Shown here piece by piece: positions 54,509 through 63,600 of a DNA stretch of 64,000 bases. The position numbers were made by a program, and so were the translations under genes. The DNA lies in contig JAEZCE010000012.1 of the NCBI GenBank assembly GCA_023429995.1, positions 1 to 64,000 on the forward strand, given 5' to 3'. The stretch's first letter is position 1. Every line of letters begins with the position of its first letter. The DNA comes from Bacillota bacterium (GTDB taxonomy: Bacteria > Bacillota > UBA4882 > UBA8346). The notes beneath the pieces are model-generated. The model was not told the DNA's origin. It worked only from the letters and a program-made list of their open reading frames with translations, and ran no database searches.

Positions 54509-55102
54509 ATGGCCTTTCACAACAAACAATTTGCGATCAAAGATAGCAAAGACCTTAAAATTGCCCGTTTTTTTGTATCATACCCCAATAAACCGGGGAT
54601 GTCAAAAAGCTACCCACTCTTAACTTCACTCAAACAACAGCGCAACCTTTTTATAGAATTCGACAGCGCCTTCACCAACTTGCCGACTCCGACGGAAATC
54701 CAAAAAGCCGCTTTAAGTTTATTAACCAGTCTGCAGGAAATGGGAATCCGCTTTCTCCATCAAACTTCCGAAGCCAAGGATACCCGGGGGCTGCTTGGAA
54801 TCCTTAATCTGAACAAAACCTACACAGCTTATCATATATACGCCTACATTCCCGATTCAATATGGAAGGATCCTTCATTCCAGGCCATTATTCCCCGCTA
54901 TGGAGTGAGATATTATCTTTGTAAAGACGGCGTCCCCGGCGATGAGGGAAAAATGTTGGAAGAATTGTTGATGGGTCGTATACCTGAGGAGAAGATGCTG
55001 GAATGGTTTGATTTCGTTATTTACGATTGTATGGATTTTGGGCAAATGGGTATAAAGACCAATTTTTCAAAAGAAGCGTTACAACTGGGATTCCCTCAAT
55101 AG
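54509..55102 (+). CDS. Hypothetical soluble protein
   Basis: A 197-residue protein I do not recognise. There is no signal peptide or membrane segment. It contains FFVSYPNKPGMSKSYPLLTS near the start and YIPDSIWKDPSFQAIIPRYG and MLEWFDFVIYDCMDFGQMG near the end. An AGGTGG site precedes the ATG. It runs convergent with another unknown gene at 55128, which begins 25 bp beyond it. Confidence 0.6.
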   Translation: MAFHNKQFAIKDSKDLKIARFFVSYPNKPGMSKSYPLLTSLKQQRNLFIEFDSAFTNLPTPTEIQKAALSLLTSLQEMGIRFLHQTSEAKDTRGLLGILNLNKTYTAYHIYAYIPDSIWKDPSFQAIIPRYGVRYYLCKDGVPGDEGKMLEELLMGRIPEEKMLEWFDFVIYDCMDFGQMGIKTNFSKEALQLGFPQ

Positions 55103-55127
55103 TTTCCGTTCGGTTTCGCCATTTACG

Positions 55128-55820
55128 TTATTTTTTCCCTTCAAGCCGCTGTTCTATCAATTTGGTTGCTTGATACACATGAGTTTTGATTGTTTGGGAT
55201 AAAGCCTGCGAAATCGATTTTTGGAGTTTCAGAGGTTCATCGGATGATACTTCAATATGGATGATTAAATTTTTTTCCGGTAAGGTTTGGGTTTCGCTGG
55301 CTGAAAAATATTTGGCCGACTCCGCTTTGGTGATTAATTTACAAACAATATTGATTTTTAAGCTATCCTCCTGAAAAGCGACGTCAACCCCTAAATCACC
55401 GATTTCCACTTGGGTTGCTTCATTGTTGAGATAGTTGTCGCTCCAGGCAAAAACCAATTGGGAAAACTCTTGCAAGGAACTGATCGGGTACAGATAATAA
55501 CCATGCACCCCCATGGCCACGATATCGGCCGGGGTCAAATATCCCGATATTCTTTTTAAAGTACTTTCCAATACATCGACAAACTGCCCGTAATTCAAAC
55601 AGGCATTCATCGAAAAAACAAATTTTTTGGCGCGGAACAAGCGAATCTCCCAATCCTCAAGAGGATTGGGTTTTTGGGGTTTAACCACAAACTCATCTTT
55701 ATCTTCACTGGTTTTGGCCAAATGCCATTCATCCGGTTTGACAAGTTCATCAAAGTTGTCAAAGGACTCTATGTACGAACATTTGACTTCCGAAAACATA
55801 CTCAGTTTTGATAGATTCAA
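55128..55820 (-). CDS. Hypothetical soluble protein
   Basis: A 230-residue protein of unknown family without export signals. The first half contains DWEIRLFRAKKFVFSMNACL and LKRISGYLTPADIVAMGVHG; the second half ends in a charged helix (THVYQATKLIEQRLEGKK). It is intact and has normal codon use for the region, so I take it as real. The start at 55820 has no strong ribosome-binding site. No neighbour hints at its job. Confidence 0.55.
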   Translation of the reverse strand: MNLSKLSMFSEVKCSYIESFDNFDELVKPDEWHLAKTSEDKDEFVVKPQKPNPLEDWEIRLFRAKKFVFSMNACLNYGQFVDVLESTLKRISGYLTPADIVAMGVHGYYLYPISSLQEFSQLVFAWSDNYLNNEATQVEIGDLGVDVAFQEDSLKINIVCKLITKAESAKYFSASETQTLPEKNLIIHIEVSSDEPLKLQKSISQALSQTIKTHVYQATKLIEQRLEGKK

Positions 55821-55984
55821 AGGCGTTTGTCCCTTCCCGAATCGAAGCTTTTCTTCCTTTTTCCTATAAATTTTCTATAAAATAAATTCCTTGTTCATGA
55901 CAATTTTCCTGCTAAAATAAGAATAAACTTATATACATAAATCGGTTAAATTTATCCATGACTTTAATAAATTTCAGAAATTTA

Positions 55985-56006
55985 AAACCTGGCATACGCC
56001 AGGTTT
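55985..56006. terminator. Bidirectional intrinsic terminator behind guaA
   Basis: AAACCTGGC and GCCAGGTTT form a 9-bp perfect stem with a 4-nt loop and T-runs on either side. It lies 86 bp behind guaA and can also insulate the plus strand. Confidence 0.85.
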
Positions 56007-56091
56007 TTCAATGGTTTCTTTTCAAATGCGTTCCATTCTATTCCCTATTTTAATAAGGATAGAACCTTTACCCTTCCAAAATTGAAACATC

Positions 56092-57987
56092 CTATTGCCA
56101 TTCCACCGTAGCCGGCGGTTTACTGGTAACATCATAAAGCACCAAATCAATTTGGGGAACTGCAAGTTCGATTTCCCTGACCAATTCGGCCATCCAATCC
56201 CTGGTAATCTCTCCACCGATAAAGGCCGGCCGGCCGGTCATAAAGTCGTTGGTAATAATGGTGCGGATCGCCACCGAATATTTTTTGGAGACCCCCATGG
56301 GAAGCAATACTGCAAACACCTGGCTAATGGGTTTGCGGTTGAGTCTTTTTACGACAATATCATCCACCTCACGGAGGAGATCGACATTTTCATGATTGAT
56401 ATACATCGGATAGGTCTGGATCGGGCCGGATAATTTCTGGTGATTCAAACAATAGGCAACCCGGTTAATGAAATCCACTTGATTGGGAAGGACTTTCCCC
56501 ATGTGATAAAGCTGATCCCAATCAAAATCCATGCCCCGCCCCGAAGCGACCGCCAAATACCGGTAGCTGCGGCAATCTCCTTGGACCCCGACAGTTTTGA
56601 TGGGAACGACTTGTCCGTCATTCCCGGAGCCGATTTGGTTCATCAGTTGATTAAAATTAGCGGCCTGTTCGGCGGTTACAATATTGGTTCCGTCGTTGCA
56701 CATGATGCGGACAGCCAAACCGGGGCCGGGGAAGGGTTGCCGCGAAGCGATGCTTTCGTCAATTCCAAGGCTCCTGGCAACTTGCCGTACTTCATCTTTA
56801 TGCCAGTCCCAATTGGTCTCAACCACCAGGCCTTTTTCCCTGGCTTTCCGGACGATATCCACATCGTTATGGTGGGTTTTAATCTTATGGGCGTGACTGC
56901 TTACATCGGGATTGCCGCTTTCGATCAAATCCGGTCGGAGAGTGCCCTGAGCCCAGAATGTTTTATCGAAGTCCAAATGCAGGCTTTCCGCAGTCTTTCG
57001 AACGACCTGAATAAAAACTTCCCCGATTAAGTTCCGTTTAACCTCAGGATCGACCAGCGTTGTGAGGGGGCCGATTTTTTGACCGTTCACTTCAATCACA
57101 CTGTTGAAAAAGGTGGCTTCGGCATTTTCGCGAATCAAATTTTTAAGTCCCAACGCCTTCAGGTTCTCACAAACCAAATCGCTTTCGTTTTTCCGCATTA
57201 AGCCGTGATCAATATGAATGGCATAGACATTATCAGGGTTTAAGGCTTTGACCAGCAATGCTGCGCTTACGGCCGAATCAACCCCGCCGCTAACCAGGAC
57301 CAGTATTTTTTGGTCTCCCACTTTTTCCCTGATCTTGGCGATTGCCGTATCGATACGGTCCTCCAAACGATAGTTACCGGAAAGTCCGCAAATATCCATC
57401 AGGAAATTCTCCATGATATCTTTGCCGTTGACCGTCAGATCGACTTCCGGATGGAACTGCACACCGTAAATCTTCCGTTTGGGATCATAGATAGCCGCGT
57501 AAACATCTCCCGATTCCGCAGCTACTTGAAAGCCCTTGGCAAGCTCCACCACGGAATCGCCGTGACTCATCAGCACCTGTTGTTTGCAATCAAGACCTGC
57601 AAATAATGGGCAATCCCGCTTAATATCGATAACCGTTTCTCCGTATTCCGTGGTATGCCCCGGCACCACTTTGCCGCCGAAATGCTGATTGATAAGCTGC
57701 ATACCGTAACAAATCCCCAGGATAGGAATATTCAGTTCCAGTATCTTCGGATCATAGCGGAGGGCTTGCTCACTCCAAACACTGGCGGGTCCCCCGGAAA
57801 GGATGATTCCTTGAAAATCCCGCAACTTTTCTGCAGGCGTATTGATGGAAAAAATTTTGGATTTTACCGACATTTCGCGGACTTTTCTATCAATCACCTT
57901 GGTATATTGGCCGCCACAGTCTAAAATGGCGATGGATTCCACTTGCAAAGCATCTATTGGCACATCATTTTCTTCCACAACGGTCAC
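56092..57987 (-). CDS. guaA: GMP synthase (glutamine-hydrolysing), long form
   Basis: A 631-residue enzyme aminating XMP to GMP. The glutamine amidotransferase domain (residues 15-205) has the Cys in GICYGMQLINQ and the His/Glu in VQFHPEVD. The ATP-pyrophosphatase domain starts with the PP-loop LVSGGVDSAVSAALL. It is about 110 residues longer than the usual bacterial enzyme (about 515); the extra part lies between GLAVRIM and the end, as in the long forms with an inserted dimerisation domain. The GTG at 57987 has a weak site; a start further in cannot be excluded. Monocistronic. Confidence 0.92.
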   Translation of the reverse strand: MTVVEENDVPIDALQVESIAILDCGGQYTKVIDRKVREMSVKSKIFSINTPAEKLRDFQGIILSGGPASVWSEQALRYDPKILELNIPILGICYGMQLINQHFGGKVVPGHTTEYGETVIDIKRDCPLFAGLDCKQQVLMSHGDSVVELAKGFQVAAESGDVYAAIYDPKRKIYGVQFHPEVDLTVNGKDIMENFLMDICGLSGNYRLEDRIDTAIAKIREKVGDQKILVLVSGGVDSAVSAALLVKALNPDNVYAIHIDHGLMRKNESDLVCENLKALGLKNLIRENAEATFFNSVIEVNGQKIGPLTTLVDPEVKRNLIGEVFIQVVRKTAESLHLDFDKTFWAQGTLRPDLIESGNPDVSSHAHKIKTHHNDVDIVRKAREKGLVVETNWDWHKDEVRQVARSLGIDESIASRQPFPGPGLAVRIMCNDGTNIVTAEQAANFNQLMNQIGSGNDGQVVPIKTVGVQGDCRSYRYLAVASGRGMDFDWDQLYHMGKVLPNQVDFINRVAYCLNHQKLSGPIQTYPMYINHENVDLLREVDDIVVKRLNRKPISQVFAVLLPMGVSKKYSVAIRTIITNDFMTGRPAFIGGEITRDWMAELVREIELAVPQIDLVLYDVTSKPPATVEWQ

Positions 57988-58158
57988 CTCAAATATTGAT
58001 TTGTTTCATTATAACAGATTGGGGAGGGTAAAAAAACAATATTTGAGTGGATTTTTATAAAATTTAACTCAAAACCCCCATCTCCGGCTGGTTAGGGCTA
58101 TCCTCAAAAGTAAATTTTGAAGCAACTTGGTAAAAGCGGGGTGAAATACAAATTATTG

Positions 58159-58186
58159 TTGCCAGGTAGTAAAATAGTGTTATACT
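58159..58186 (+). promoter_or_regulatory. Sigma-70-type promoter for the aminotransferase gene
   Basis: TTGCCA (58159-58164) and TATACT (58181-58186) are 16 bp apart. Transcription would start near 58193, downstream of the ATG at 58190, which supports the internal start at 58274 for the following gene. Confidence 0.6.
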
Positions 58187-58273
58187 TGAATGAGTAAGAA
58201 AACTCTTCTTTTGGCTTCCGTTTGCGAAATTACCAAAAATAATGATCCATTAGGATTTAGGAGAACGCCAATC

Positions 58274-59506
58274 ATGATCAATTCCCCAACCCAATCCCTT
58301 CAAATGAGTATTCCTTTCTCGCCTCCGGATATCACCGATCTGGAAATCAACGAAGTCATCGATACCTTAAAATCCGGATGGATTACGACCGGCCCGAAGA
58401 CAAAAGAGTTTGAGAAAAAAATCGCCGAATACACCCATACCTCCAAGGCCGCTTGTTTAAATTCGGCAACTGCCGCCATGGAACTGACTTTAAGACTGCT
58501 CGGCGTGGGCGAGGGCGATGAAGTGATTACCTCAGCCTACACTTATACGGCATCGGCCAGTGTGATTCATCACGTGGGAGCCAAGATCGTTCTCGTCGAT
58601 ACCGCGAAAAATTCTTATCAAATGGATTATGACCAATTGGAACGGGCCATCACCCCAAAAACAAAAGCCGTCATCCCGGTGGATATTGCCGGAGTGATGT
58701 GCGATTATGACCGCTTATTTGAAATCGTCGCCGCCGGCAAAAACCTATTCCGGCCGGCCAATCCGTTGCAGGCCGCTATCGGCAGGGTTGCCATCGTGGC
58801 CGATGGGGCTCATTCTTTCGGATCGATTTATAAAGGAAGACCCAGCGGAGAAGTTGGCGACTTTACCTGTTTCTCCTTTCACGCCGTGAAAAATCTGACC
58901 ACGGCTGAAGGCGGCGCCATTACCTGGCGGGATATCCCGGGAATCAATCATGAGGAGCTCTATCATGAACTGATGCTTCTATCTTTACATGGCCAGTCAA
59001 AAGACGCTCTGGCCAAGACCAAAATGGGCGCCTGGGAATATGATATCGTCTATCCGGCCTATAAATGCAATATGACCGATATCATGGCCGCCTTGGGATT
59101 GGGACAGTTGCGGAGATACGCGTCCCTCTTAAAGAGAAGAAAGCAGATTATCGAAATGTATGACCAAGCCCTGAATAATTGCCAGGTGGATATTTTAAAA
59201 CACTTTAGCGCTCATAGCTCCAGCTCATCCAACGGACACCTTTATCTGGTCCGGCTCCTGGGCAGGGATGAAACCTACCGTAATACGGTGATCCGCAAGA
59301 TGGCTGAAAGAGGAATCGCCACCAACGTTCACTACAAACCCCTACCGATGCATACAGCCTACAAGAAACTGGGATTCGATATCCAAAGCTATCCAAATTC
59401 TTTTGAACAATATCGAAATGAAATTACTTTGCCCCTTCACACTTTGCTTGATGACCGGCAAGTCGAATATGTGGCCGATGCGTTAAAGGACATCCTGGAG
59501 ACTTGA
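58274..59506 (+). CDS. DegT/DnrJ/EryC1/StrS-family aminotransferase
   Basis: A 410-residue PLP enzyme. ATG 58274 has AGGAG ten bases upstream; a frame from 58190 starts before the transcript. Marks: IPFSPPDITDLEINEVIDTL at the start, WITTGPKTKEFEKKIAEYT, NSATAAMELTLRLLGVGEGD, the PLP Lys in CFSFHAVKNLTTAEGGAI, and THVHYKP-like TNVHYKPLPMHTAYKKLG. Such enzymes add an amino group to keto-sugars for surface glycans or antibiotics. No sugar-nucleotide gene is nearby, so the substrate stays open. Confidence 0.88.
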   Translation: MINSPTQSLQMSIPFSPPDITDLEINEVIDTLKSGWITTGPKTKEFEKKIAEYTHTSKAACLNSATAAMELTLRLLGVGEGDEVITSAYTYTASASVIHHVGAKIVLVDTAKNSYQMDYDQLERAITPKTKAVIPVDIAGVMCDYDRLFEIVAAGKNLFRPANPLQAAIGRVAIVADGAHSFGSIYKGRPSGEVGDFTCFSFHAVKNLTTAEGGAITWRDIPGINHEELYHELMLLSLHGQSKDALAKTKMGAWEYDIVYPAYKCNMTDIMAALGLGQLRRYASLLKRRKQIIEMYDQALNNCQVDILKHFSAHSSSSSNGHLYLVRLLGRDETYRNTVIRKMAERGIATNVHYKPLPMHTAYKKLGFDIQSYPNSFEQYRNEITLPLHTLLDDRQVEYVADALKDILET

Positions 59507-59518
59507 GTAAAAACCCGA

Positions 59519-59962
59519 TCATTCCTCCCCAAAGGGCTTGATAAACCGGTAACCGTTTACTTGATATCCGAGATTTTTATAAAACTGATGGGCTTCTTCT
59601 TCCCGGCCAAAACCGGAAACAAGCCAGGTCCCAATGCATTCCTTTTCCTTGGCCAGTTTTTCGGCATACGTGATCATGGCTTTGCCAATACCAAGTCTCC
59701 GGCTGGCTGTGCCGGTTACGATGACCGATATTTCGCCAAACCTGCTCTTTTCCTCAAGATTTTCGCGGATCCTAAAACCAAAAACCCCGGCCACCTTCCC
59801 GTCCGCTTCGCAAACATAAAGTTCATCCAGAGGACTTTTTTTCACAAGCTCCCAGCGATTCTTCATATCTTCCTCACTGATTGGATGGCCGGTTAATTCA
59901 AACATTAAGTCACATACCACCGGGATATCTTCTTCTTCCATCTCCCGAATTGAAAGATTCAT
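59519..59962 (-). CDS. GNAT-family N-acetyltransferase
   Basis: A 147-residue acetyltransferase. The N-terminus LSIREMEEEDIPVVCDLMFE, the core strand and the acetyl-CoA loop TASRRLGIGKAMITYAEKLA, and the end EEAHQFYKNLGYQVNGYRF are standard GNAT features. Substrate unknown; small-molecule or antibiotic-type acetylation is possible. It is convergent with the aminotransferase gene, 12 bp apart, with no visible terminator between. Confidence 0.88.
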   Translation of the reverse strand: MNLSIREMEEEDIPVVCDLMFELTGHPISEEDMKNRWELVKKSPLDELYVCEADGKVAGVFGFRIRENLEEKSRFGEISVIVTGTASRRLGIGKAMITYAEKLAKEKECIGTWLVSGFGREEEAHQFYKNLGYQVNGYRFIKPFGEE

Positions 59963-60073
59963 TGGTGATCACTCCTATCATTGATACCCTCATTACTATT
60001 TAGGGGTATAAAATATTCAAGTATAACTGATGATTTAATATACAACCGAGACTTAAGTAATATCATTAGGTTT

Positions 60074-60140
60074 AAACCTCTCTCTTGCTCTCCCCCCATG
60101 ATGACAAGCTCAAAGAGGCATAGACAGCACAGTGACAATT
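60074..60140. repeat. REP-like element (ACCTCTCTCTTGCTCTCC family), copy 3
   Basis: AACCTCTCTCTTGCTCTCCC, then GACAAGCTCAAAGAGGCAT, follows the first 60 bp of the copy at 21678 closely; the right half is missing. It lies between the GNAT and Nudix genes. Confidence 0.55.
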
Positions 60141-60162
60141 CATTAGGAATGACTATTATTGT

Positions 60163-60621
60163 TTAATTGACATCTCCAAGATAAACCGGTTTTGATATTT
60201 TCCGTTTTATTTTAGCAGCTAATTCTTGAGGATATAACCGGATATCGCATAGATTGATTATAGGAATCCATTCAACTCCTACTTGATTTGTATCGGGAAT
60301 TTTCCCGTTACGGATGGTTTCATCCTCTGATAACAACGAACACCTAAAATAGAACTCCACCTGATGCAAATTGGTATCCCACTTTGCGAATTCGTGATTT
60401 CTGCCAATATATTCACGGGCAAATACTAGTTCTCCTACATCAATTTCACAACCCGCTTCTTCCATACATTCTCTTACTACGGTTTCATGCAATTCTTCTC
60501 CAAATTCCTGTCCCCCGCCGGGAAATAAATAAAAAAATCCCGCATCATCAATATTTTTTGTTAATAATACTCTATTATCTTTAATAATAATGGCCTTTGC
60601 CGAATTCCGAATGTAATTCAT
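60163..60621 (-). CDS. Nudix hydrolase
   Basis: A 152-residue enzyme. The Nudix box GX5EX7REUXEEXGU is complete at residues 36-58 (GGQEFGEELHETVV, RECMEEAGCE), giving the Mg-binding loop-helix-loop that cleaves nucleoside diphosphate-linked compounds. The rest (RVLLTKNIDDAGFFYLFPGG, WDTNLHQVEFYFRCSL) does not settle the substrate. It follows pta with a gap of 18 bp on the same strand, so the two are probably cotranscribed. Confidence 0.9.
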   Translation of the reverse strand: MNYIRNSAKAIIIKDNRVLLTKNIDDAGFFYLFPGGGQEFGEELHETVVRECMEEAGCEIDVGELVFAREYIGRNHEFAKWDTNLHQVEFYFRCSLLSEDETIRNGKIPDTNQVGVEWIPIINLCDIRLYPQELAAKIKRKISKPVYLGDVN

Positions 60622-60639
60622 TTACACTCCTTATCCCAT

Positions 60640-61641
60640 TCAAACCTGTTTCATCGCCTGCACGGCGGTAATCGCCGCCATATCGACGATATCTTGAACA
60701 TTGCAGCCTCTGGATAAATCATTGACCGGTTTGGCCAACCCCTGAAGAATGGGCCCCACCGCTGTCGCTCCGGCCAATCTTTCAACTAGTTTATAGCCGA
60801 TATTGCCGGATTGAAGATCCGGGAAAATCAATACATTGGCCCTTCCTGCCACGGTACTGCCGGGGGCCTTCAGACGTGCGACTTCCTCAATTAAAGCGGC
60901 GTCAACTTGAAATTCCCCGTCCATTTCCAGGGAAGGGTGGGAATCTTTGGCGATTTTAACCGCTTCCACAACCTTATCGACCATTTCATGCCTGGCGCTT
61001 CCTTGGGTGGAAAAAGAGAGAAAACTGACAACCGGGCTGAAATTGGTCAGGGATTTGGCTGTATAGGCTGCCTGGACCGCTATTTCCGCAAGCGTCGGAG
61101 CATCCGGATTGACATTAACGGCGCAGTCCGCAAACACAAAGAGTCCGTGATGGCCCAGATTACACCCGGGAACAAACATTAAAAACGCTCCGGAAACGGT
61201 TTTAAACATTTTGGCCGTTTTTATGATTTGCAGGGCCGGCCGCAGCACATCGCCGGTGGTGCTTAAGGATCCGGCGACCATCCCGTCGGACTGGCCGGAA
61301 TATACCATCATGGTTCCGAAATATAGAGGGTTGGTTAGGAGTTGCTCCGCTTCCGGTAATGTCATTCCCTTGTCTTTTCGCAAATGATACAAAGTTTCCA
61401 CAAATAAAGCCCGCTGTGGGTAATCCTGGGGTGAAAGGATCTCGATATCGGAGAGGTTGAGTCCCAAATTTTCAGTCTTTTCCTTCACTTGCTTTTCATC
61501 CCCGAGCAAAGTGATTTTGGCAATCTTTTGGTCCGTGATTTCCCGGGCCGCCTTCAAAACTCTAGGGTCGCTGCTTTCCGGCAGTAAAATATGTTTCCCG
61601 GCCGAAATCGCCTTTTCCTTAATGGTTGATAAAAAATCCAT
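60640..61641 (-). CDS. pta: Phosphate acetyltransferase
   Basis: A 333-residue enzyme of the short bacterial type, turning acetyl-CoA and phosphate into acetyl phosphate, the entry to acetate formation with ATP gain. ILLPESSDPRVLKAAREITD opens it; GMMVAGSLSTTGDVLRPALQ-type text (GQSDGMVAGSLSTTGDVLRP), VFADCAVNVNPDAPTLAEIA and ANVLIFPDLQSGNIGYKL are the conserved PTA blocks. No ackA is adjacent. The upstream region is unusual: a 42-bp tandem array fills the space to the next gene. Confidence 0.95.
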   Translation of the reverse strand: MDFLSTIKEKAISAGKHILLPESSDPRVLKAAREITDQKIAKITLLGDEKQVKEKTENLGLNLSDIEILSPQDYPQRALFVETLYHLRKDKGMTLPEAEQLLTNPLYFGTMMVYSGQSDGMVAGSLSTTGDVLRPALQIIKTAKMFKTVSGAFLMFVPGCNLGHHGLFVFADCAVNVNPDAPTLAEIAVQAAYTAKSLTNFSPVVSFLSFSTQGSARHEMVDKVVEAVKIAKDSHPSLEMDGEFQVDAALIEEVARLKAPGSTVAGRANVLIFPDLQSGNIGYKLVERLAGATAVGPILQGLAKPVNDLSRGCNVQDIVDMAAITAVQAMKQV

Positions 61642-61745
61642 CAGAGTCCTCCTTGTTTAATATCAATTTATCTCCAACAGGAGAGCGTTTTCTATCGCAT
61701 TTTTTTACCAACAAAATAACATTTTCGAACCAAAACGATTCATCG

Positions 61746-62190
61746 GATGACAGAAATAAATTATTTCCGTCACAGAATAAATTCCTTGAACGACAGAAAG
61801 AATTATTTCCGTCACAGAATAAATTTCTTGAACGACAGAAAGAATTATTTCCGTCACAGAATAAATTCCTTGAACGACAGAAAGAATTATTTCCGTCACA
61901 GAATAAATTCCTTGAACGACAGAAAGAATTATTTCCGTCACAAAATAAATTCCTTGAACGACAGAAAGAATTATTTCCGTCACAGAATAAATTCCTTGAA
62001 CGACAGAAAGAATTATTTCCGTCACAGAATAAATTCCTTAAATGACAGAAAGAATTATTTCCGTCACAGAATAAATTCCTTAAATGACAGAAAGAATTAT
62101 TTCCGTCACAGAATAAATTCCTTAAATGACAGAAAGAATTATTTCCGTCACAGAATGAATCCCTTGAATGACAGAGAATTATTTCAACGA
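61746..62190. repeat. Tandem array, about ten 42-bp units
   Basis: The block TTATTTCCGTCAC recurs every 42 bp at 61761, 61803, 61845, 61887, 61929, 61971, 62013, 62055, 62097 and 62139, with a partial unit at 62179. Each unit contains an imperfect 22-bp dyad (GACAGAAAGAATTATTTCCG and two more bases) and a conserved 20-bp rest. Units 1-6 have CTTGAACGAC, later ones CTTAAATGAC, so the array grew by internal duplication. As 42 is divisible by 3, all frames stay open; no real gene is implied. Its right end covers the last codons of the LD-carboxypeptidase gene. Confidence 0.9.
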
Positions 62191-63108
62191 TTCCAAACAC
62201 TCTTCCAGAATCTCGATAGTCTTTTCATCAGCATTCAAACCCACTTTGACTCCTACCGGTAAAACAGTATTGGCGCAATTATGACCAAAATCATTGACCT
62301 TAAGTATGGGCAAACCATATTTAGCAGTAACCCTTTCCACCACATCCGCCATCTGAACGGTTCTGTTTTCAGCCGCTTCATTGCAAATATGCCCGATAAC
62401 AATTCCTTTCACTTTATAAAAAACACCCAGTTGTTCCAATTGCATACAATAGCAAAAGCATAGCTCCGGGGAAAAGCCGAAGCTTTCCAGGAATAAAACT
62501 GAGTCCGCAAAATCCGGGAAATACGGTGTGCCGGCCAATTTCAGCAGGCAGCGTAAATTGCCTCCCAATAATCTGCCGGTAGCCTTTCCCCCGCGAATGG
62601 TGGTTCTTGTCCCGTTACTGCTTATCAAACCTATCTTGCCATGGATAAAGCGGTCGATAAATTCTTGTCTGTCATAGGGTCTAGTTTCTCTTCCAAAGCC
62701 CCAGACAAGGTCGTTACCATGAAATGTAATAACTCCGGTCCTGGCATAGATGGCATTGAGTAAAACTGTAATATCGCTAATCCCTACCATTATTTTAGGA
62801 TTTTTTTTGATATTTTCAAAGTCCAATAACGGTAAGCAGGTGTTGGCCGTGTCGCCACCCTGCGAACAAATGATCGCGCGGATGGAAGAGTCCTTAAACA
62901 TGGCATTGATATCATCCGCTTTTTCTTCGGGCTTCGCCGAGTATCCAAGGGTATTTGCCAAAGCATGTTTCCCGATGACAATTTCAAATCCCAAGTTTTT
63001 TAAATATGCGACGCCCTGATTGAATTGGGGCATCAGCTGTTCGGTAATGGAATTGGATGGAGTTATGACTCCAATTTTATCATTTTTATTTAACCGCGGG
63101 GCTTTCAT
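62179..63108 (-). CDS. LD-carboxypeptidase (peptidase S66, MccF-like)
   Basis: A 309-residue serine peptidase. ATG 63108 (MKAPRLNKNDKIGVITPSNS) follows a GGAG site; the frame to 63156 is not needed. The catalytic Ser is Ser111 in VGISDITVLLNAI; the Glu and His of the triad fit LFLESFG-type and NDFGHNCANTVLPVG segments. S66 enzymes remove the terminal D-Ala from murein tetrapeptides in the cytosol or cleave microcin C (MccF). No signal peptide. Its last codons lie in the tandem array, so the C-terminus may have been reshaped by it. Confidence 0.9.
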   Translation of the reverse strand: MKAPRLNKNDKIGVITPSNSITEQLMPQFNQGVAYLKNLGFEIVIGKHALANTLGYSAKPEEKADDINAMFKDSSIRAIICSQGGDTANTCLPLLDFENIKKNPKIMVGISDITVLLNAIYARTGVITFHGNDLVWGFGRETRPYDRQEFIDRFIHGKIGLISSNGTRTTIRGGKATGRLLGGNLRCLLKLAGTPYFPDFADSVLFLESFGFSPELCFCYCMQLEQLGVFYKVKGIVIGHICNEAAENRTVQMADVVERVTAKYGLPILKVNDFGHNCANTVLPVGVKVGLNADEKTIEILEECLESLK

Positions 63109-63156
63109 TTTTATTCTCCGATCCCTGCATTCGATGATATTCCCTTTTTCCCGCAC

Positions 63157-63600
63157 ACAAAAATGAGTTCTTTTCCGTTTTGAATATCACATTTATCATA
63201 ATAGCCGTATTCTTTTTTCATAGATCAATATTACGACGATTATGAATGAATCATTCTATTCCCCATTTCTATTTCCTGCTTTTTTTGAAATGGGAGCCTA
63301 TATCCATTATCCATGAAAAGATCTCAAAAAAACCTCCTGTTTAGGAGGTTAATGCGAAGTTTCAATTATCGATACATGTTGAATGAAATCTTTCAAAAAA
63401 TGGTCCCAAAAAAAATTAGAAATTAATGGAGATAGGATTCACAGGATTAAAAAATGGTCTTAAAAAAATCCTGTAAATCCATAAAATCATGTTAATCCTG
63501 TTTAAGTTCTTTTCGTTAGGCCCGCAGTATAGTTTTACTATGCGTGGTCAGGCATTCAAATATTTATTTTCATCCTAATCGATATTAAAAAAAATAGTCT
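63157..63600. other. Non-coding gap with terminator and ACAGGATT-type repeat
   Basis: No gene is supported. It holds the terminator at 63331-63350 and, at about 63425-63500, an inverted ACAGGATT / AATCCTGT repeat cluster like that at 1155-1190 and 7825-7855. Confidence 0.5.
63331..63350 (-). terminator. Intrinsic terminator, minus strand
   Basis: AACCTCCT and AGGAGGTT form an 8-bp stem with a 4-nt loop; on the minus strand a TTTTTT run follows. It stands downstream of the TrpA-like gene, 250 bp behind its stop. Confidence 0.65.

Noticed and set aside
57988..58150. Purine riboswitch in front of guaA
   Set aside because: I looked for the conserved junction sequences and a terminator stem in the leader and saw neither.
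61746..62190. CRISPR array
   Set aside because: The period is regular, but the parts between the dyads are as conserved as the dyads themselves; there are no unique spacers and no cas genes.
61619..62262. Open frames on both strands through the tandem array (up to 193 codons)
   Set aside because: A 42-bp unit without stops keeps every frame open. No ribosome-binding site, no protein similarity, and they overlap pta and the LD-carboxypeptidase gene.
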